Of a DNA stretch of 64,000 nucleotides, positions 23,212 through 35,195 are shown piece after piece (position 1 is the first letter of the stretch; each line of letters opens with the position of its first letter). The stretch spans positions 181,481,741 to 181,545,740 of the forward strand of contig CM041465.1 in assembly GCA_023213395.1 (NCBI GenBank). Direction: 5' to 3'. The DNA comes from Cycas panzhihuaensis. Lineage: Eukaryota > Cycadophyta. The notes under the pieces are model-generated. The model did no database searches, was not told where the DNA came from, and worked only from the letters and a program-made list of their open reading frames with translations. Both the position numbers and the translations under genes were made by a program.

Positions 23212-26200
23212 TGTTTCACAGCTACCGTGAATGGGTTCTTGGCAAGTCGACTCAGGTAAGTACAGTTATGTTTCTAGCCTTTGCCTTTGTTACTTCTATA
23301 GAAAGGTAAACAAAAGCATTATTTTTCTATATGGATGACTGATGCATTTAAGTGATCATCTTGCATCCATTGCTTGATACTCTTTCAGCCTATGACGATC
23401 TGCAGGACATGCATCTCCATGGCACTCCATAACCCTCCTATGCACCTCTATGTTGTCTCAAGTATCACTTAGCCCATGTAATCCTTTCACATCCTCTTTG
23501 CCACATCGCAGCCCTTAGTGCCCCGCCAAGTGTGACTAGTACATCTCTATGCAAGTTACCGGTTTCCTGGGAACCCTACCGCCCCGGTACCCCATCTGGC
23601 TTAGGTCATCCTGTCCATATGACTGTCCCCAGCCACTTGGGCAGAGGGCCAGCCCCTCTTAAGCTTAGGGTACCCTCCTTTAGGGCTCCCATGCACCCTT
23701 TTCTTGTCCTATTTTGCCTCTGTCACATCCGATCATGCAAGCCAGCGATCATGTAAACTTTGCAAGATCGCGAAGTTTACCAGTGATCATAAAACTATTT
23801 TTTAAAATCTGCTGTGGTAATTTTCACTTTTTTCCTGAAATTACCACATGGCTTAGACATCCCTCAACTCCTAGCCTTACCTTAATTGCCCATTCAAGCT
23901 AGGGTGAGGTATAAAGCCCAAAAGAACCTTATTTCCATTTCTTCTTCCACCTACTCTGCTCTCTTCTCCTTCTTTCACAGGCAGGTTTCTGCAGGAACAC
24001 CCTATAACATCTGAGTTCCCTGTGCTCTAGCTTGAAATCCGCCCTCTCTAGCTTGGATCCGTGGTAGCAGGCTCACCAACAAGCTTCCTCAAGCAAGGAT
24101 TCACTCCAAGTTCCGCCTCCACGCCCTTTCAATAAGTTTCAACAAGTTTGTTTCCAGGTTTCATTGCTCTTCCAAGGATCTACTTGTAAGCATCATAGAT
24201 CTTCCATTTTCTATTAGTTTCTCAGGCAGACTTGTCTCTAATGCAGCCCATAAGGTATTATCTCATGTTTGCTCCATTTTGTTTCTTTTAAACTTTCTTA
24301 AAAGAGGTTAGATCATTTAGAATATCTTTCTTTTATCCAACTTTCCAGTACATGCAGGGGTCAATCCCTCTATTCCTTTCTTTCTGTCCACATCATCTTC
24401 TTACCCTCTCCTGGTTTCTCCAAGGAGGCTATGGGGAGAGGACCTCAAAGAGTGAGCGAAAGGAGCCAAGGCGGGTTCTGTACCCAACTAGGCATGCTCC
24501 TCAAGGGCAACCCCCTTCTCCTCTTTCCTCTCCTCCACTCGTGCCTTCCTTGAGCTTCCAGAAGTAGGCCAGTGTTGGATATTAGTGTACACAGCCCCTT
24601 GCTGCACTATTTCTAGGCCGAGTACCTTGCTTGGGTAGACTTTCTAGCCCCAAGTAGTGTCTCATATCCACCTTAGGTCTTGTCTTGGTCTAGGTTGCAA
24701 ATTGTTGCACATAACAACACTTGCAACATAAACAATATTTGCAAACCTCATGCTATTTGTCTCTCTTCTTATTTGCTGCCATTAGGCCATCCCAACCTAC
24801 TATTTCTTGTACTTAGAGGTAGCATGGAGGTGCACTTGTTGGAGGGTTAGTGATTTCGAGGCTAACCGTACACATCCCTTGTCTTATGTTGTTGGCTTTG
24901 AGGAGATTTAGAGTTGTTCTCTGGTTGGAAGTTCGCTTGACTTGAAGTGCTTTAACTTATAATATTCTTAGCATTTTACAACTATATATATACGTACATT
25001 TGCTTGGCACTCTAGTAGCCCCTTGGAAAATGGGAGAAAACCTTTGTGATTGTAGCTCTGCCATGTCATTCACAGAGAAGGATGAGCCACTACAATCTGG
25101 GTACATTTCTTTGCTTTCCCTTTCCTTGGTCATTTTAGCTTTTAATATAGTTCCTTTTTCTTTGCCTTTCTTGCCTTCTTCTTTTTGCTTCGGGTGAAGG
25201 TAAGGAAGCCCCTACGCTGCCCGTGCGTTGGGAGAAGGAAAAGAAGAAGCAGGTGTGGCGTAAGACGGTGACATCATTTCAGCTGCATCATTTTCCAAGT
25301 ACGCTGCCTCCCTTTTATAGACCTTTTCTGTGCTTATCTTTGAGGTTTGTGTATTTGCATGATAAGAACATTAAGGGAAAAGGATAAAAGGGAACCAATT
25401 TGTACTATCCATTTGCATATACACACTAGCTTGCACTTTAAGAAAGAGTACAAAACAAGAGATATCCCCTTCCTCTTTCCGTCTGATTACATAAAACCTA
25501 CTAAGATTTACATCCTTAGCATGAATCTTGTGTGTTAGATTGGTTTCCCTCTATTGTCCCCTTTCCCTTTCTTTAAAGTGAAAGAGAGCGAGGATTTATG
25601 TTAGAGAGAAAATAAGAGGAAACATATTTATTGTCTTTCATAGATATACCTCTTTTATCTCTTGTTTGTATACATAACTGACTAGGCACTATCTCACTAT
25701 TGCACATAGAAGGTATACTCCTTCATACATAGGACGATGGGAACCACTTCCGCCATCGTCCTTTGCTCCCCTAAAACTCACTTTAGGTGAGTGAGCTCAA
25801 GGAGGATTCATCCTCTAAGATCTCCTCCTCTAACCCCATCACATTCATATCAACTTAATAATCTCAACACCCTTCCGCCTAGGGTTGGTCTCGCGCGTGA
25901 GGTGGTTACCCAACATCATCCTTACAAGCATGTACCTCCCGCGCCACTTACATACATATATCCTATCCATATCCCTTCATCATCCATGAGGATTCGTTTC
26001 CTTGTTGGGTTTTGCCCTTCTCTTCCAGCCATCAAAGGGCAGGAAGACTCGCACTTTGAGTTTACTCGAGAAACCGAGGATATCCCTCGCTTACGCTACC
26101 CCAAAACCAAAACTAAGCTACCTAGAGGGAAGTTGTGCGTCATTCATGGGTCCCAAACTTGCGTTTCAATGCATGGACGCCCTGTGTGGGTGTTCCTCTT

Positions 26201-26294
26201 TACTTGTAGGATTGACTCTTTGTTCTGTAGCCTTCCGTTGACCAACCTAGTCCTAACCAGGTGTAGTTACCATCCCATAGATGTGATTCCACTA
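23212..26294 (+). repeat. 5' LTR of giant-LTR gypsy element
   Basis: This is a 3083-bp block homologous along its length to 35196-38306. Both start tgtttc(a/c)cag and share the landmark ctaccgtgaatgggttcttg (variant in the right copy). Small ORFs here have shifted or broken counterparts in the other LTR and are not genes. tataaag at 23910-23916 is a likely promoter. Confidence 0.88.
23910..23916 (+). promoter_or_regulatory. TATA box in 5' LTR
   Basis: ggtataaagcccaaaagaac is conserved at 35917-35923 in the other LTR. It is the best TATA candidate in the LTR. Confidence 0.5.
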
Positions 26295-26428
26295 ACGACC
26301 ATACTAGGGACCCGCTAGTAAGGGAATTAATCTTTCTCCCTTTCTTATTAGTGCTATGACCTGCTAGTAAGGGAATTAGTCTTTCTCCCTTTCCTGTTGT
26401 TGCTATTACCTCTTGGTAGCTTTCTCTT
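26295..26428 (+). repeat. Leader with degenerate PBS and a two-copy tandem repeat
   Basis: Right after the LTR comes acgaccatactagggaccc, which may be a decayed gypsy-type PBS (tRNA unidentified). It is followed by two copies of ctagtaagggaatta.tcttt (26312 and 26363), a tandem duplication with a period of about 50 bases. Confidence 0.55.
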
Positions 26429-28920
26429 TTGGTCTTGTTAGGCAGCCCTCAATGCGTGCACTACCTTGTTTCTCTTTTCTTCCAGCGCATAGGCAAGACT
26501 TGTATGCGACGTTTCTCACATCACTTACGAGGTCTACCTCTATTGTTGGAAGAGCCCTCATATCATTCCCTTCCCACATTGGATCCTGATTCGATCATAG
26601 AGGGATCTCTTTCGGATTGGGCATACCACGTTTATGTGTCTGATTCCCTTGAGCTACCTATTTCCTTCTAAGGGTCCGCTCAAAGAAGTGAAGATCCCAT
26701 CTATTATCTGGGTGACCAGCAACACCCCCAATCTCACCCTTCCTCTACTCATGAAGTAGAGCCTTCATCTCTTTTAGAGTTTCACCATCATCATGGTGAT
26801 TCCTGCGAGGATCATCCTATGAGGTCTGCTTCGTACGAGGTTCCATCCACCTCTTACGATCAGGCAGATACCCCACCCACCGATGTAGTCGAAGCTTTAA
26901 GTCAATGTTTCCAAGCTGCCTGTCTCAAACTACACCCCAAGTGGTTTGAGAACGTCTTGCGAAGTGTTGTACTTCCTTCTTCTACGTCTCTCTCACCTCG
27001 CTCATCTCATTCACCTTCCTTACCTGTGATGAGCTTACCTCTCACCTCATCCTCTTCCCCCCATGGTGTATGTTCCTTGGGGACCACTCAGGGCATGTCC
27101 TCTTCTCAACTCAAGTTGAGCATGCCCCCGTCTAGTCAAACGACTAGTCCTCCTCCAACCATCGTTTATCCACCTCCTACTAGACCTAGGGGACCTGCAT
27201 GTCCCCATACTTCTAGTCACATGGGGTCCGTTCCCATACAACCTCAACACCAACCTAGGGACTCTTCGCTCTACGTGCCTCCAGATTACACTACTCAACC
27301 ATGGGGGCACGATAAAGGGAATTTCTTACCTGCTTATGGGGTGGACCCTTTGCATCCTTATGGGGTCGTGCCACCTACGGGTGACCCATATGGGCAAAAT
27401 TCGGTCCCTCACCCCTCCTTTCCGCCATCTTGTATGGCATCTCACATCGCATCTTTGCAAGGAGGGCTAACTTCTTCCTAAGGCATTTTCTCTTAAGCTC
27501 CTTTTCAATAAGGAGTGTTTCCTCTAGGAGGGATGGGTCCATAACACCCATCTGCTCCTATACAAGTTTCTCCAACTATGGGATATGTGCCTTCTCACCA
27601 AGCAATGGGAGGACACCATCCCCTTTCGAGCGAAACCCTCCAAGGACAATTTAGGCAAACCTACCCACCAACATTTCTAGCTTCTATTGACCCTACGGTC
27701 CAGTCAAGGGCATGTCCCTTTATGGACTATCAGTCAAAGCTCTTATCTGTCAAGGCGTTAAGAACTAACTTACCGCCTCACCCTCCTGAAGTCCCCAAAT
27801 TTGATGGGACTTCTTCGCAGGACCCAACAGAGCATGTATGTAGTTTCTCTATGGCATGCATCGATTACTGGGCCTATGACCACATTCTCATGAAACTATT
27901 TCCGTGATCTCTTCAAGGCGATGCCCTCAAGTGGTTTTATCACCTACTTGCTCACTCTATTTTTTCATTTCAGCAGCTCATGGATAAATCCGTCAACTAC
28001 TTTGATGTAGCTCGTCCATTTGAGAGTGGGATGAAATCCTTTTTGTCTTTTAAAGAAGTTTACGATGAAATGAATCATGACTTTGTGAGACGTTTCCATG
28101 ACCTTCTTCATTCCACCAAGGTGACTTTGCCTGAGGAGTTGAAGAGGGACCTCTTTCTCAACGCCCTTTGTCCAGAAGTCCACGTGGAAGTCCTTAAGAT
28201 GGGGGCGACTTTGTGCAACTTCGCCATAGCAATAACGAAGTGCTTGGTGCTCTAGGCCATTGAGATCCAAGTTGGACTCAAGGACCCTCTAAAGTCCTCA
28301 CAGTGATGTGAGGCACCTCCACCATCAAAAGAAACCAAAACCCACCAACCCGCTAGGTCTTCTCATCCTACCGAGAAGACCCTAGATCCTCTCACTTTAG
28401 CCATACGTTCATTCGAACGTACTATGAAAGAGCTCAATCTCCAAGCTCCTTCATCCCCCACATCTAATAAGCCATTCCACCAGGCTTCCCAAGCTGCTCC
28501 TTTTAAGGGTGGCAACGCCTAGTCCTCTCAAGCAAGGAAACCTAATTCCTCCCTTGAGAGGAAATGGTTCTCTATCAATGGAGAGTGCTTCCACGATGAT
28601 TCACGGTGTCAGGCCCAACATCCTAAAGCTACCCCGCAACGTTATTCTTCCCCCAAACGGGCGTCTAGGTCTAACCTAGACCAGCTTGTCCATAGAGATC
28701 CCTTCCCCAAACATGGAGAACGCGATCACAATCACCAACAAAGGAACAACCAGAATCGAGGAAGATCCCCAAACCCTCGCATTTCATAAGCTAAAGGGAA
28801 GGGTGCGAGGAATTCATTCTCCTCCTCGGATTCCCCTGACTGTCATACCCGTTTACCTTTGTAATCCCAGAACAAGGGAAAGAAGATCATTTAAATACCT
28901 GAGACTACTCCATTGTATGC
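26429..28920 (+). pseudogene. Gag region of giant-LTR gypsy element
   Basis: After a Pro/Ser-rich N-terminal stretch (26819-27481 and on), the capsid motif appears at about 27780: PPEVPKFDGTSSQDPTEHVC, then (after a stop) LQGDALKWFYHLLAHSIFSF and FNRRFH-type sequence read here as FVRRFHDLLHSTKVTLPEEL (about 28080-28140). This matches plant retrotransposon Gag. It is followed by LFLNALCPEVHVEVLKMGA, and a Cys/His segment FSINGECFHDDSRCQAQHPK at about 28570-28630 that may be the zinc-binding nucleic-acid segment. A basic, Gln/Asn-rich tail follows. Several stops and frame changes break it. Its product would form particles. Confidence 0.8.
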
Positions 28921-28934
28921 TCTAACCTGGTCTT

Positions 28935-29690
28935 AAGCAGTCAAAGAGGTGAACGACGCCTCTTCATCTACACCTCACCCTGATCCTCTTCTGGAAGTCC
29001 CTCCTCCAAAAGTCCCTACGCTTTCCAAGATTGTTCTCGTGTGTCCTAGTCGTTACGATTTTCGAATGGCTCTTCTCCAACCTACCACGAAGGGGAAGCC
29101 CTTTTCTATCGTTGACAAACTTCATACCGTCGCTGCGAGGATATCCTTGATGGATGTTTTGAGAAGTTGTCATGAACAACACACTCTCCTTCTTAAAGCT
29201 CTTGGTCAATAAGATGCTTCCATCCATGCGATAGGCACCACCTCCCATGGACCACCTGTCATCTCATTTGATCCCCAAGATTTTCTCATCTCCCAATGAA
29301 TGGGAGAAGCTTTTGCATTACCCATTTGTCATTTCTGTTGACACTCGATTTTATCGTAAAGAGGACCATCATAGATAATGGCTCATCAGTTAATGTTACG
29401 CCTGCGCGCATGCTCAAGGAGTTAGGTATAGTAGCTCTTAAGTCTGTCCCTTGGAAATGCCAAGGGTATGACAGGACTGAGAAGTCCCCCCTTAGGGACA
29501 GTCTCCCTTACCCTTACCTTAGGAGGGAAAATTGTCTCTGTCAAAGTTTTTGTACTTGATATCGATGTGGAATACAACCTCTTGTTGGGCCAACCATGGC
29601 TTGACCAAATGGGAGCAATCTGCTCCTCGCATTGGGGGCAACTTAAGTTTGGTCATGAAGGATGAGTTAAAGTTGTCGCCCGTGAGCCTA
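28935..29690 (+). pseudogene. Aspartic protease region of giant-LTR gypsy element
   Basis: The frame 28949-29212 (MALLQPTTKGKPFSIVDKLH...) leads into the protease. RTIIDNGSSVNVTPARMLKE at about 29362-29420 is the active site in the usual D.GSS.N form, with Asp retained and Ser replaced by Asn. After a shift, VSVKVFVLDIDVEYNLLLGQ and PWLDQMGAICSSHW (29537-29630) give the second half (usually F.V.D....YN.LLGR.W). Stops and shifts disrupt it. RT should follow but does not. Confidence 0.8.
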
Positions 29691-30790
29691 TTCCATCTCA
29701 CACTTCTCATCCAGCCTGTTAGGCTATCTTCGATGATGAAAATAGCAATCTTGAGGAGGCCACCCTTCCCTGGGGTCTCTATTTCAGGAGACAGACTTTC
29801 ATCAATCCGAACCTATGCCTTGTCATGAGCCAAACCTAGTCAGTTTTTCCCCTATTGGTGTAGGTAATTATGGTTACTTAGTCGTCGTGGATGATTTCGA
29901 GTCAGATAGCGAGGGTTATGAGCCCCCTCTTTGGTGTGTTACCCTTGTTCCACATGTACCTAGGAGGATATCCCGATCAGATATTCCTACACCTCTTCAT
30001 TCTACATTAGCTCCCGAGCCGCTAGTTCCAAACCAGCCACTTCTTTCACCTTCTCGCCCTCCCGGAGTGGTCTCACGTAGGCATCCACGTCGATGAGCCA
30101 CTCATAGAGGTACTTCTTCTTCACGCTCTAGATCCTCACCCAAGACCAGAGCCACTCCTACTCAGATGTGACTTTACCGCGTGATCCGTCACATGCTAAG
30201 TTCGTCACACTCATCTGGTTCTGACCAAACCATTTTGCTTATAGGCCTAGCCACACAGGGCTTACCCTTCATTACCTATCTCCAACTACATGTGCCAACC
30301 CCTACCCCTATGTGGGCTAGGCATGCTTCTTTCTTCCCTTACGATCCAAAATGAGCCTAAACTACCATCTTAGGTGCATCCCAATTCCCCCTAGTCACAG
30401 GTAGAATGGTGGCTTAGGGTGGCCTTCTTACTTCTTTTGGGTTCCTCTCATGGAACCCCTTGTCCCCCTTTTTTTTCTAGGGGGCCCCTGTCTTCCTAAT
30501 TGGGTGTGTTGTCCCTATCGCTCTTGAGCCTGGAAACATTCCCCAACTAGGATGGCATGTTGGAGTTTCATCACTCCCTTCCTGCTGGCGCTTCCTTTGC
30601 ATATTCCGCTATGTTCCTATGTGGACATGTATGCTGCCCTACTTCCTAGCCTCACATATATCTATTACTTATGCTCATGGTGATCGTGTGTGAGTCCGCT
30701 AGGAATGTGACCGTACATGAAAGGAAGTGTATGCAACTCAAGCAGACCTCAAACACAAACCATATGACAATTAGCTCAAAACATCATGAT
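29691..30790 (+). other. Post-protease region without recognisable RT
   Basis: Short open stretches such as VDDFESDSEGYEPPLWCVTL and a Pro/Ser/Arg-rich segment (to 30096) resemble a linker. I searched by eye for RT landmarks (MPFGL, YxDD, LGHI) and found none. The sequence up to 30790 is unassigned. Confidence 0.55.
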
Positions 30791-31235
30791 CTATAGCTCC
30801 TTGTGCATCTGTGCACTCTTATACATATACACACAAACATACATACAAAAGAAAATACAGCATCATCCATCATTATGTGTCATCATACACATCAATATAT
30901 ATCAAATGGGGTGATGATGGCCTCATCTATACATATAAAATTGCCATGTGCCATATCATATAAACGGTATGGTACATCATCCGCAGGAAGCTGGAATCCT
31001 TGTAGGGAGGAGTACAATCATGTGGTAATATATGGTGACTCCTTGGAGGTTTGGTGCTTTCCCAAGTCAAAATTGGTATATCTTACTCTCTAATGCTGCC
31101 TTGCTCCTGGGGTATCATCTCCTGGTCTATGTGATCCCTCTCCTAGGGACCACATACCTCCTAGACTCCTCCTGCGCCTCTAGGAGCTCCCTGCCTTGCT
31201 CCCCTCGTCTCGAGGCCTCCTTGGGGTCGTCGTCA

Positions 31236-33160
31236 TCGTATGAGTATATGTCTTGCTCTGCGACGACCTCGATGCCATTTGGTCCACCAGTTGATCGTAT
31301 CTTGCCTGGATACGATCCCTCTCGCCCTCCACTCCTCGGAGCCGCTCCTCCAGCACTACTATCCTAATGTGACTCTCTGCATCACCACCTCCTCCTCCTT
31401 GACCCTTTAGAGATTAGACTCATCCTCGTAGAGCATCCCTCTCCACTCTGGTCACATCCAGCTCTCCCTATAGTTGCCCCACTCGCGCCTCGTGCTCCTG
31501 GGACTCCGCTACCCATATGTCTCTGGCTCTGACTAATGGGGCAAATGCTACCATATGGGCCCTTGCTGATCGTAGCTCCTCTCTTGCCTGGATGGGAGGT
31601 TGCCCCTCCATATAGGCCCAGGGGAATATCTTCTGGACTACTGCCTCAACCAACCTCCCGATGTCCACCGCTCCTACGAAATCCAACATGCCATGTGTCA
31701 GTATATATATCTATATATCCATGGCAACTAAATCAAACAAAGCAAAGCAACCAGATATCTAGTGATAGAAAGACGACAGGAAAAGGTAGTATCTAACCTG
31801 CTGGGACTGTCGGCTCTCTAACTTAGACAATCACCTCTTCCTTGGGCCCTCCTCCTACTGCTAGTACCTCCTCCTCCTTTGGTACTACCTCACCGATCGC
31901 CTGGCCTGCCGGGGCACCTCTCCCTCCTCTGCTGGTGTTGCTGCTGCCCATGCTCTTTCCATTATCCTCAACTTCTAGACTAGCACCTAGGATGCTCCAC
32001 CTCTCCTTGCAGTCCCTAAAGGACCCGCCTCTCCTCCCGCGACTCCTGATGGTCTTGCCTCTCCTCTTGCAGTCCCTGATGGACCTGCCTCTCCACTTGC
32101 TACTCGTGATGGGTCAGCGCCATCACCTCCATCATCATCATCTCCATCGCCAGGGACACCTCCTGCTCCTCCTGCCTCGTCATCACTATCCCACCTCACC
32201 CCTCTATATGGATCTGATGTATATTCTACCATGGTGAAGAGGTCTAGTGATGTAGCCTCCACTGAACGCTTGATGTGTGCTTGGTCCTTGGTTCCCCTAA
32301 ACTGAGTCTGCCATCTATGGACCATGGGAGCCCATGCGGAAATCGGATGTGGTCCTCCTGGCGGTGCCACTTCCCCAAAATGATCAAAGAACTAACACTG
32401 CAGCAATGTGTTGTATGATAGGCCTCCTTTATCGACCACTCAGATGGCATCCAACTAGGCGATCAAGTTCGCCGTTATCAATGTAACCTAATCCAACCTT
32501 TCCCCGACCTCACATCTCCTCACAATGTCCATCCACCTGCCGGGTATATCCCTATAATTCTGTTTCTGGAATATCCAGAACAGAATGCACAATGTAATCA
32601 AGTTCCTCACCTGAGAAATCTGTGACATGATCATGCTCTGCACTAGAATACCTCTCCTCTCCTATCGGTCCTGACCTGTGAAGTAGGTCGCTGCCTCCCT
32701 GTGTGTAATGTTGTTGCTAGGTAATGCCCCTAGCGATGATGGTGCTCCTGCCGCCGGTACTCCCAAGATCCTCCGAACGTCTCCTGGTGTGATTGTGACA
32801 TCTCCCACTTGGGGGAGATGGAATACATGCCTCGGTCGATCCCAATGCGAGACTATGTCCACTAAGAGGCACTGGTCAGATGCATACAGTGGCGTTCAAA
32901 TGGCCTTCAACAGACCACACCTCCCTAACACTCACCGGTCTCCTCGAGACATAATCTCAATGAAGCTAAGCATAGCTACTCCTATGCTCTCGCGGTTGTC
33001 CACCGCGATAACTGGCTGCAAAACACCCAAGAAATTGGTCAAAATCCATCTAAACCTGCCTGCCTGCCTTCAGGACTGCCCCTCATTTCTCTCAGATTGA
33101 GGTTTGGCACTCCTTCGGGCCACCCTTTATGTTTTTGAGCCTGTCTGTTTTGCATCACGC
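31236..33160 (-). pseudogene. Antisense plant-mobile-domain (PMD) gene inside the giant-LTR element
   Basis: On the - strand the region 33015-32365 reads as a PMD: HWDRPRHVFHLPQVGDVTIT, PGDVRRILGVPAAG, HREAATYFTG, ISQVRNLITLCILFWIFQKQ, IPGRWMDIVRRCEVGERLDY, VTLITANLI and GGLSYNTLLQC.FFDHFG. This is the pattern (W.p.tHtFHLP.GE.T.T..DV..iLG.p) seen in plant PMD proteins and transposon-borne PMDs. Upstream is a candidate intron ending ttttgcag just before 33016, and an ATG near 33152. Downstream is an acidic Gly/Asp tail (32290-31990), a possible donor at 31798, and a C-terminal coiled-coil exon (31690-31236) with VLEERLRGVEGERDRIQARY. At least three stops break the PMD frame. Function in retrotransposons is unknown. 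Confidence 0.75.
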
Positions 33161-34259
33161 TAAACTTCGTAGCACTGTAGAGTTTAGCATGGGGCCCATT
33201 GAGATTTTAAGATAATCTCAGTGGCCCCGCGATAAAGATCGCGGTGCCGCGATCTTTACCGCGGTGCCATCACCCCCACAATATGGGGGGTTTCCTGCCC
33301 TAAAAATAAAAAAATTTACCTAGGCGGGCCATGCTGTGGTCCATCGGGACCAGGGCTACTTAATGCCCCAGTCCCCCCTCTCGTTGGATCCAATTCAAAT
33401 TCCAGGAGATCGCCATTCGCCTATAAGGGGCCTAAAAGTGCACTAAAAAACACTGAAAAGCCATTAAATTCAAACGACTGGATGGGTTAGGGAACGGGTG
33501 ATCCATTCACTGGATCCGGCCTCGCTACTAGCATCTCGTCTCTCCGGTCTCACTGGTTGTCCCTGCATCCCGATCTGACAGCCTAATCTCACTCTATGCA
33601 CCTTTAAAGTTGGGTGGCACTCTGATGCATAAGGAAATGGGCTCTAAATCGCTCGTGAGCTCGTGAAAATGAATTCCATTTTCGTTGAGTTTTCCTTATA
33701 TAGGCAGGGGCTCCGACAGATACTTCTTCTGTTTCCCTCGCCTCGACAGCCCTTGGGACCATCTCTCTTCCCTGATCACCTTTGCCTTCTAGGTTTGACT
33801 CTTGTTTCACCTCAGTGGCCCTTTTTTTTCTCTTGACCCTCTAAGTGCATTTATGGCACTCCCTCCTTAGCCTTGCGAGGCCCCTTTTACCTCGTTTTAC
33901 GTGCCACCTTCATATATGTTCGAGTTTATACTCGTTTGACTTATTTCACCATCCTGAACCCATTTTGGGTGCCCGTTCGTGTCTATAGGGCTCCCAAAGG
34001 AAGCGCCCCCCAACTCGGGACTGTGCTTCGCTTCTTAAAGTGACCTTTGGCACCCCCCAGAGGGGCCTTTTCGTCACCGGTTCTCTCCCGTCTGCCGGAT
34101 AGTCTTCTCCGCCCTCGAGTAGCCTCATCTCTGGGTCTTCTTGCCCTTCGCGGCCTTTATTGATAGCCACTTGAGTCTCCCATGACGGTTTTATATCATT
34201 AAGTCCTCTTCACTTACCGATCCTATGAGCGCTTTCACTCTACTGATACCTCCATTCTT
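33161..34259. other. Region between antisense gene and RNase H
   Basis: No conserved coding sequence was recognised apart from the TATA candidate. A local palindromic run gcggtgccgcgatctttaccgcggtgcc (33240-33267) repeats gcggtgcc. Part may be the 5' UTR or first exon of the antisense gene. Confidence 0.5.
33690..33705 (-). promoter_or_regulatory. TATA box upstream of antisense PMD gene
   Basis: On the - strand CCTATATAAGG lies about 550 bp upstream of the candidate ATG, a typical plant TATA string. It suggests the antisense gene has its own promoter; no start site can be proved here. Confidence 0.45.
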
Positions 34260-34264
34260 TTGTC

Positions 34265-34700
34265 ATGGCATTACTCATTTACATCGACGGTAGAAGCCGC
34301 GTTAACCTTGGCCCTTCTGCCGCTGCATGGATTCTCTGTGATCCTTCTAAACATGACTTTATGCATTCTAGGATCTTTCTTCCCGAGGCCACCAATAACG
34401 AAGTTAAGTACACAACTGTTATTGAGGCCCTTATCAATGTGCTCCGCTTCCACCGTGGACCCATCATTCTTTTCTGCGACTCTCAGGTTGTGGTGTCTCA
34501 TCTCACCCAGGTCTACTAGGTGCGGTGCCCATGCCTAAGAGCCCTTGCATCGACCGCCAGGTCCTTGTTAGCTTGTTTTCCATCTATTGATATTTGACAC
34601 ATCCCTCGGGCTCTCAACACTGAGGCGGACAACCTGGTTCATTTCGTCCTTCAGTGTCGCCTCCCTCTCTTTAGCGACCCACCTTAAGAGGCTTGTCTGG
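34265..34700 (+). pseudogene. Extra RNase H domain of giant-LTR gypsy element
   Basis: The frame starts MALLIYIDGRSRVNLGPSAA then AWILCDP, NNEVKYTTVIEALINVLRF and PIILFCDSQVVVSHLTQVY. After one stop in the same frame, it gives RCPCLRALASTARSLLACF and HIPRALNTEADNLVHFVL. The four acidic positions of RNase H (D, E, D and the final D in N.EAD) are all present. It is of the plant RNase H type found as a second RNase H in Tat elements. Two stops in otherwise good sequence suggest recent decay. No integrase follows before the purine tract. Confidence 0.82.
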
Positions 34701-35090
34701 TCGCCCAAGTGCCCAAGTCTCGGGTCATCTTGTATTTCACATCGCGATCCATTCGCACCTCCAAAAGCTGGTCGCTAATGAGGTCAAACTATGGACCACT
34801 AGGTTTGTTTTCTTCACTCCACTCTCAGCATCTTAGTACATAACTTTCACTATTCTTGACTTCTATCTGTACATAACACTTTGGTCGTGACATCTATCTA
34901 ATCTTATGTGTGGTTCTCACCACCCTTCCATTCTACTCTTACGATGGGGGCACTCCCCTCATCCGTTATCATTGTATGTTGTCCATACAGCGACACATAG
35001 GCAGCCCCTGTGTTGTCTTGCCCTTGCCTCTACACCCACGCATTCTGCCATGACACTCGTCGTCACCCTTGGCTCGCACCATTGTTATGA

Positions 35091-35120
35091 TTATATATAT
35101 ATGTGTGTGTGTGTGTGTGT
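35091..35120. repeat. (TA)n(TG)n microsatellite
   Basis: ttatatatatatgtgtgtgtgtg... runs about 30 bases between the RNase H and the right LTR. Confidence 0.9.
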
Positions 35121-35184
35121 TACTAATATTGTGTTGCCAGCATTCGCCATCACATTACACCTCTGAGCTGCGAGGCTCTGCTGC

Positions 35185-35195
35185 TAAGGGGGCAG
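35185..35195 (+). other. Polypurine tract of giant-LTR gypsy element
   Basis: taagggggcag is directly before the TG of the right LTR and supports a + strand orientation. Confidence 0.75.

Noticed and set aside
23532-26671. Several + strand ORFs of 60-175 residues in the left 3.1 kb LTR
   Set aside because: Homologous positions in the right LTR are shifted or broken, and the frames have no domains, so they are chance ORFs.
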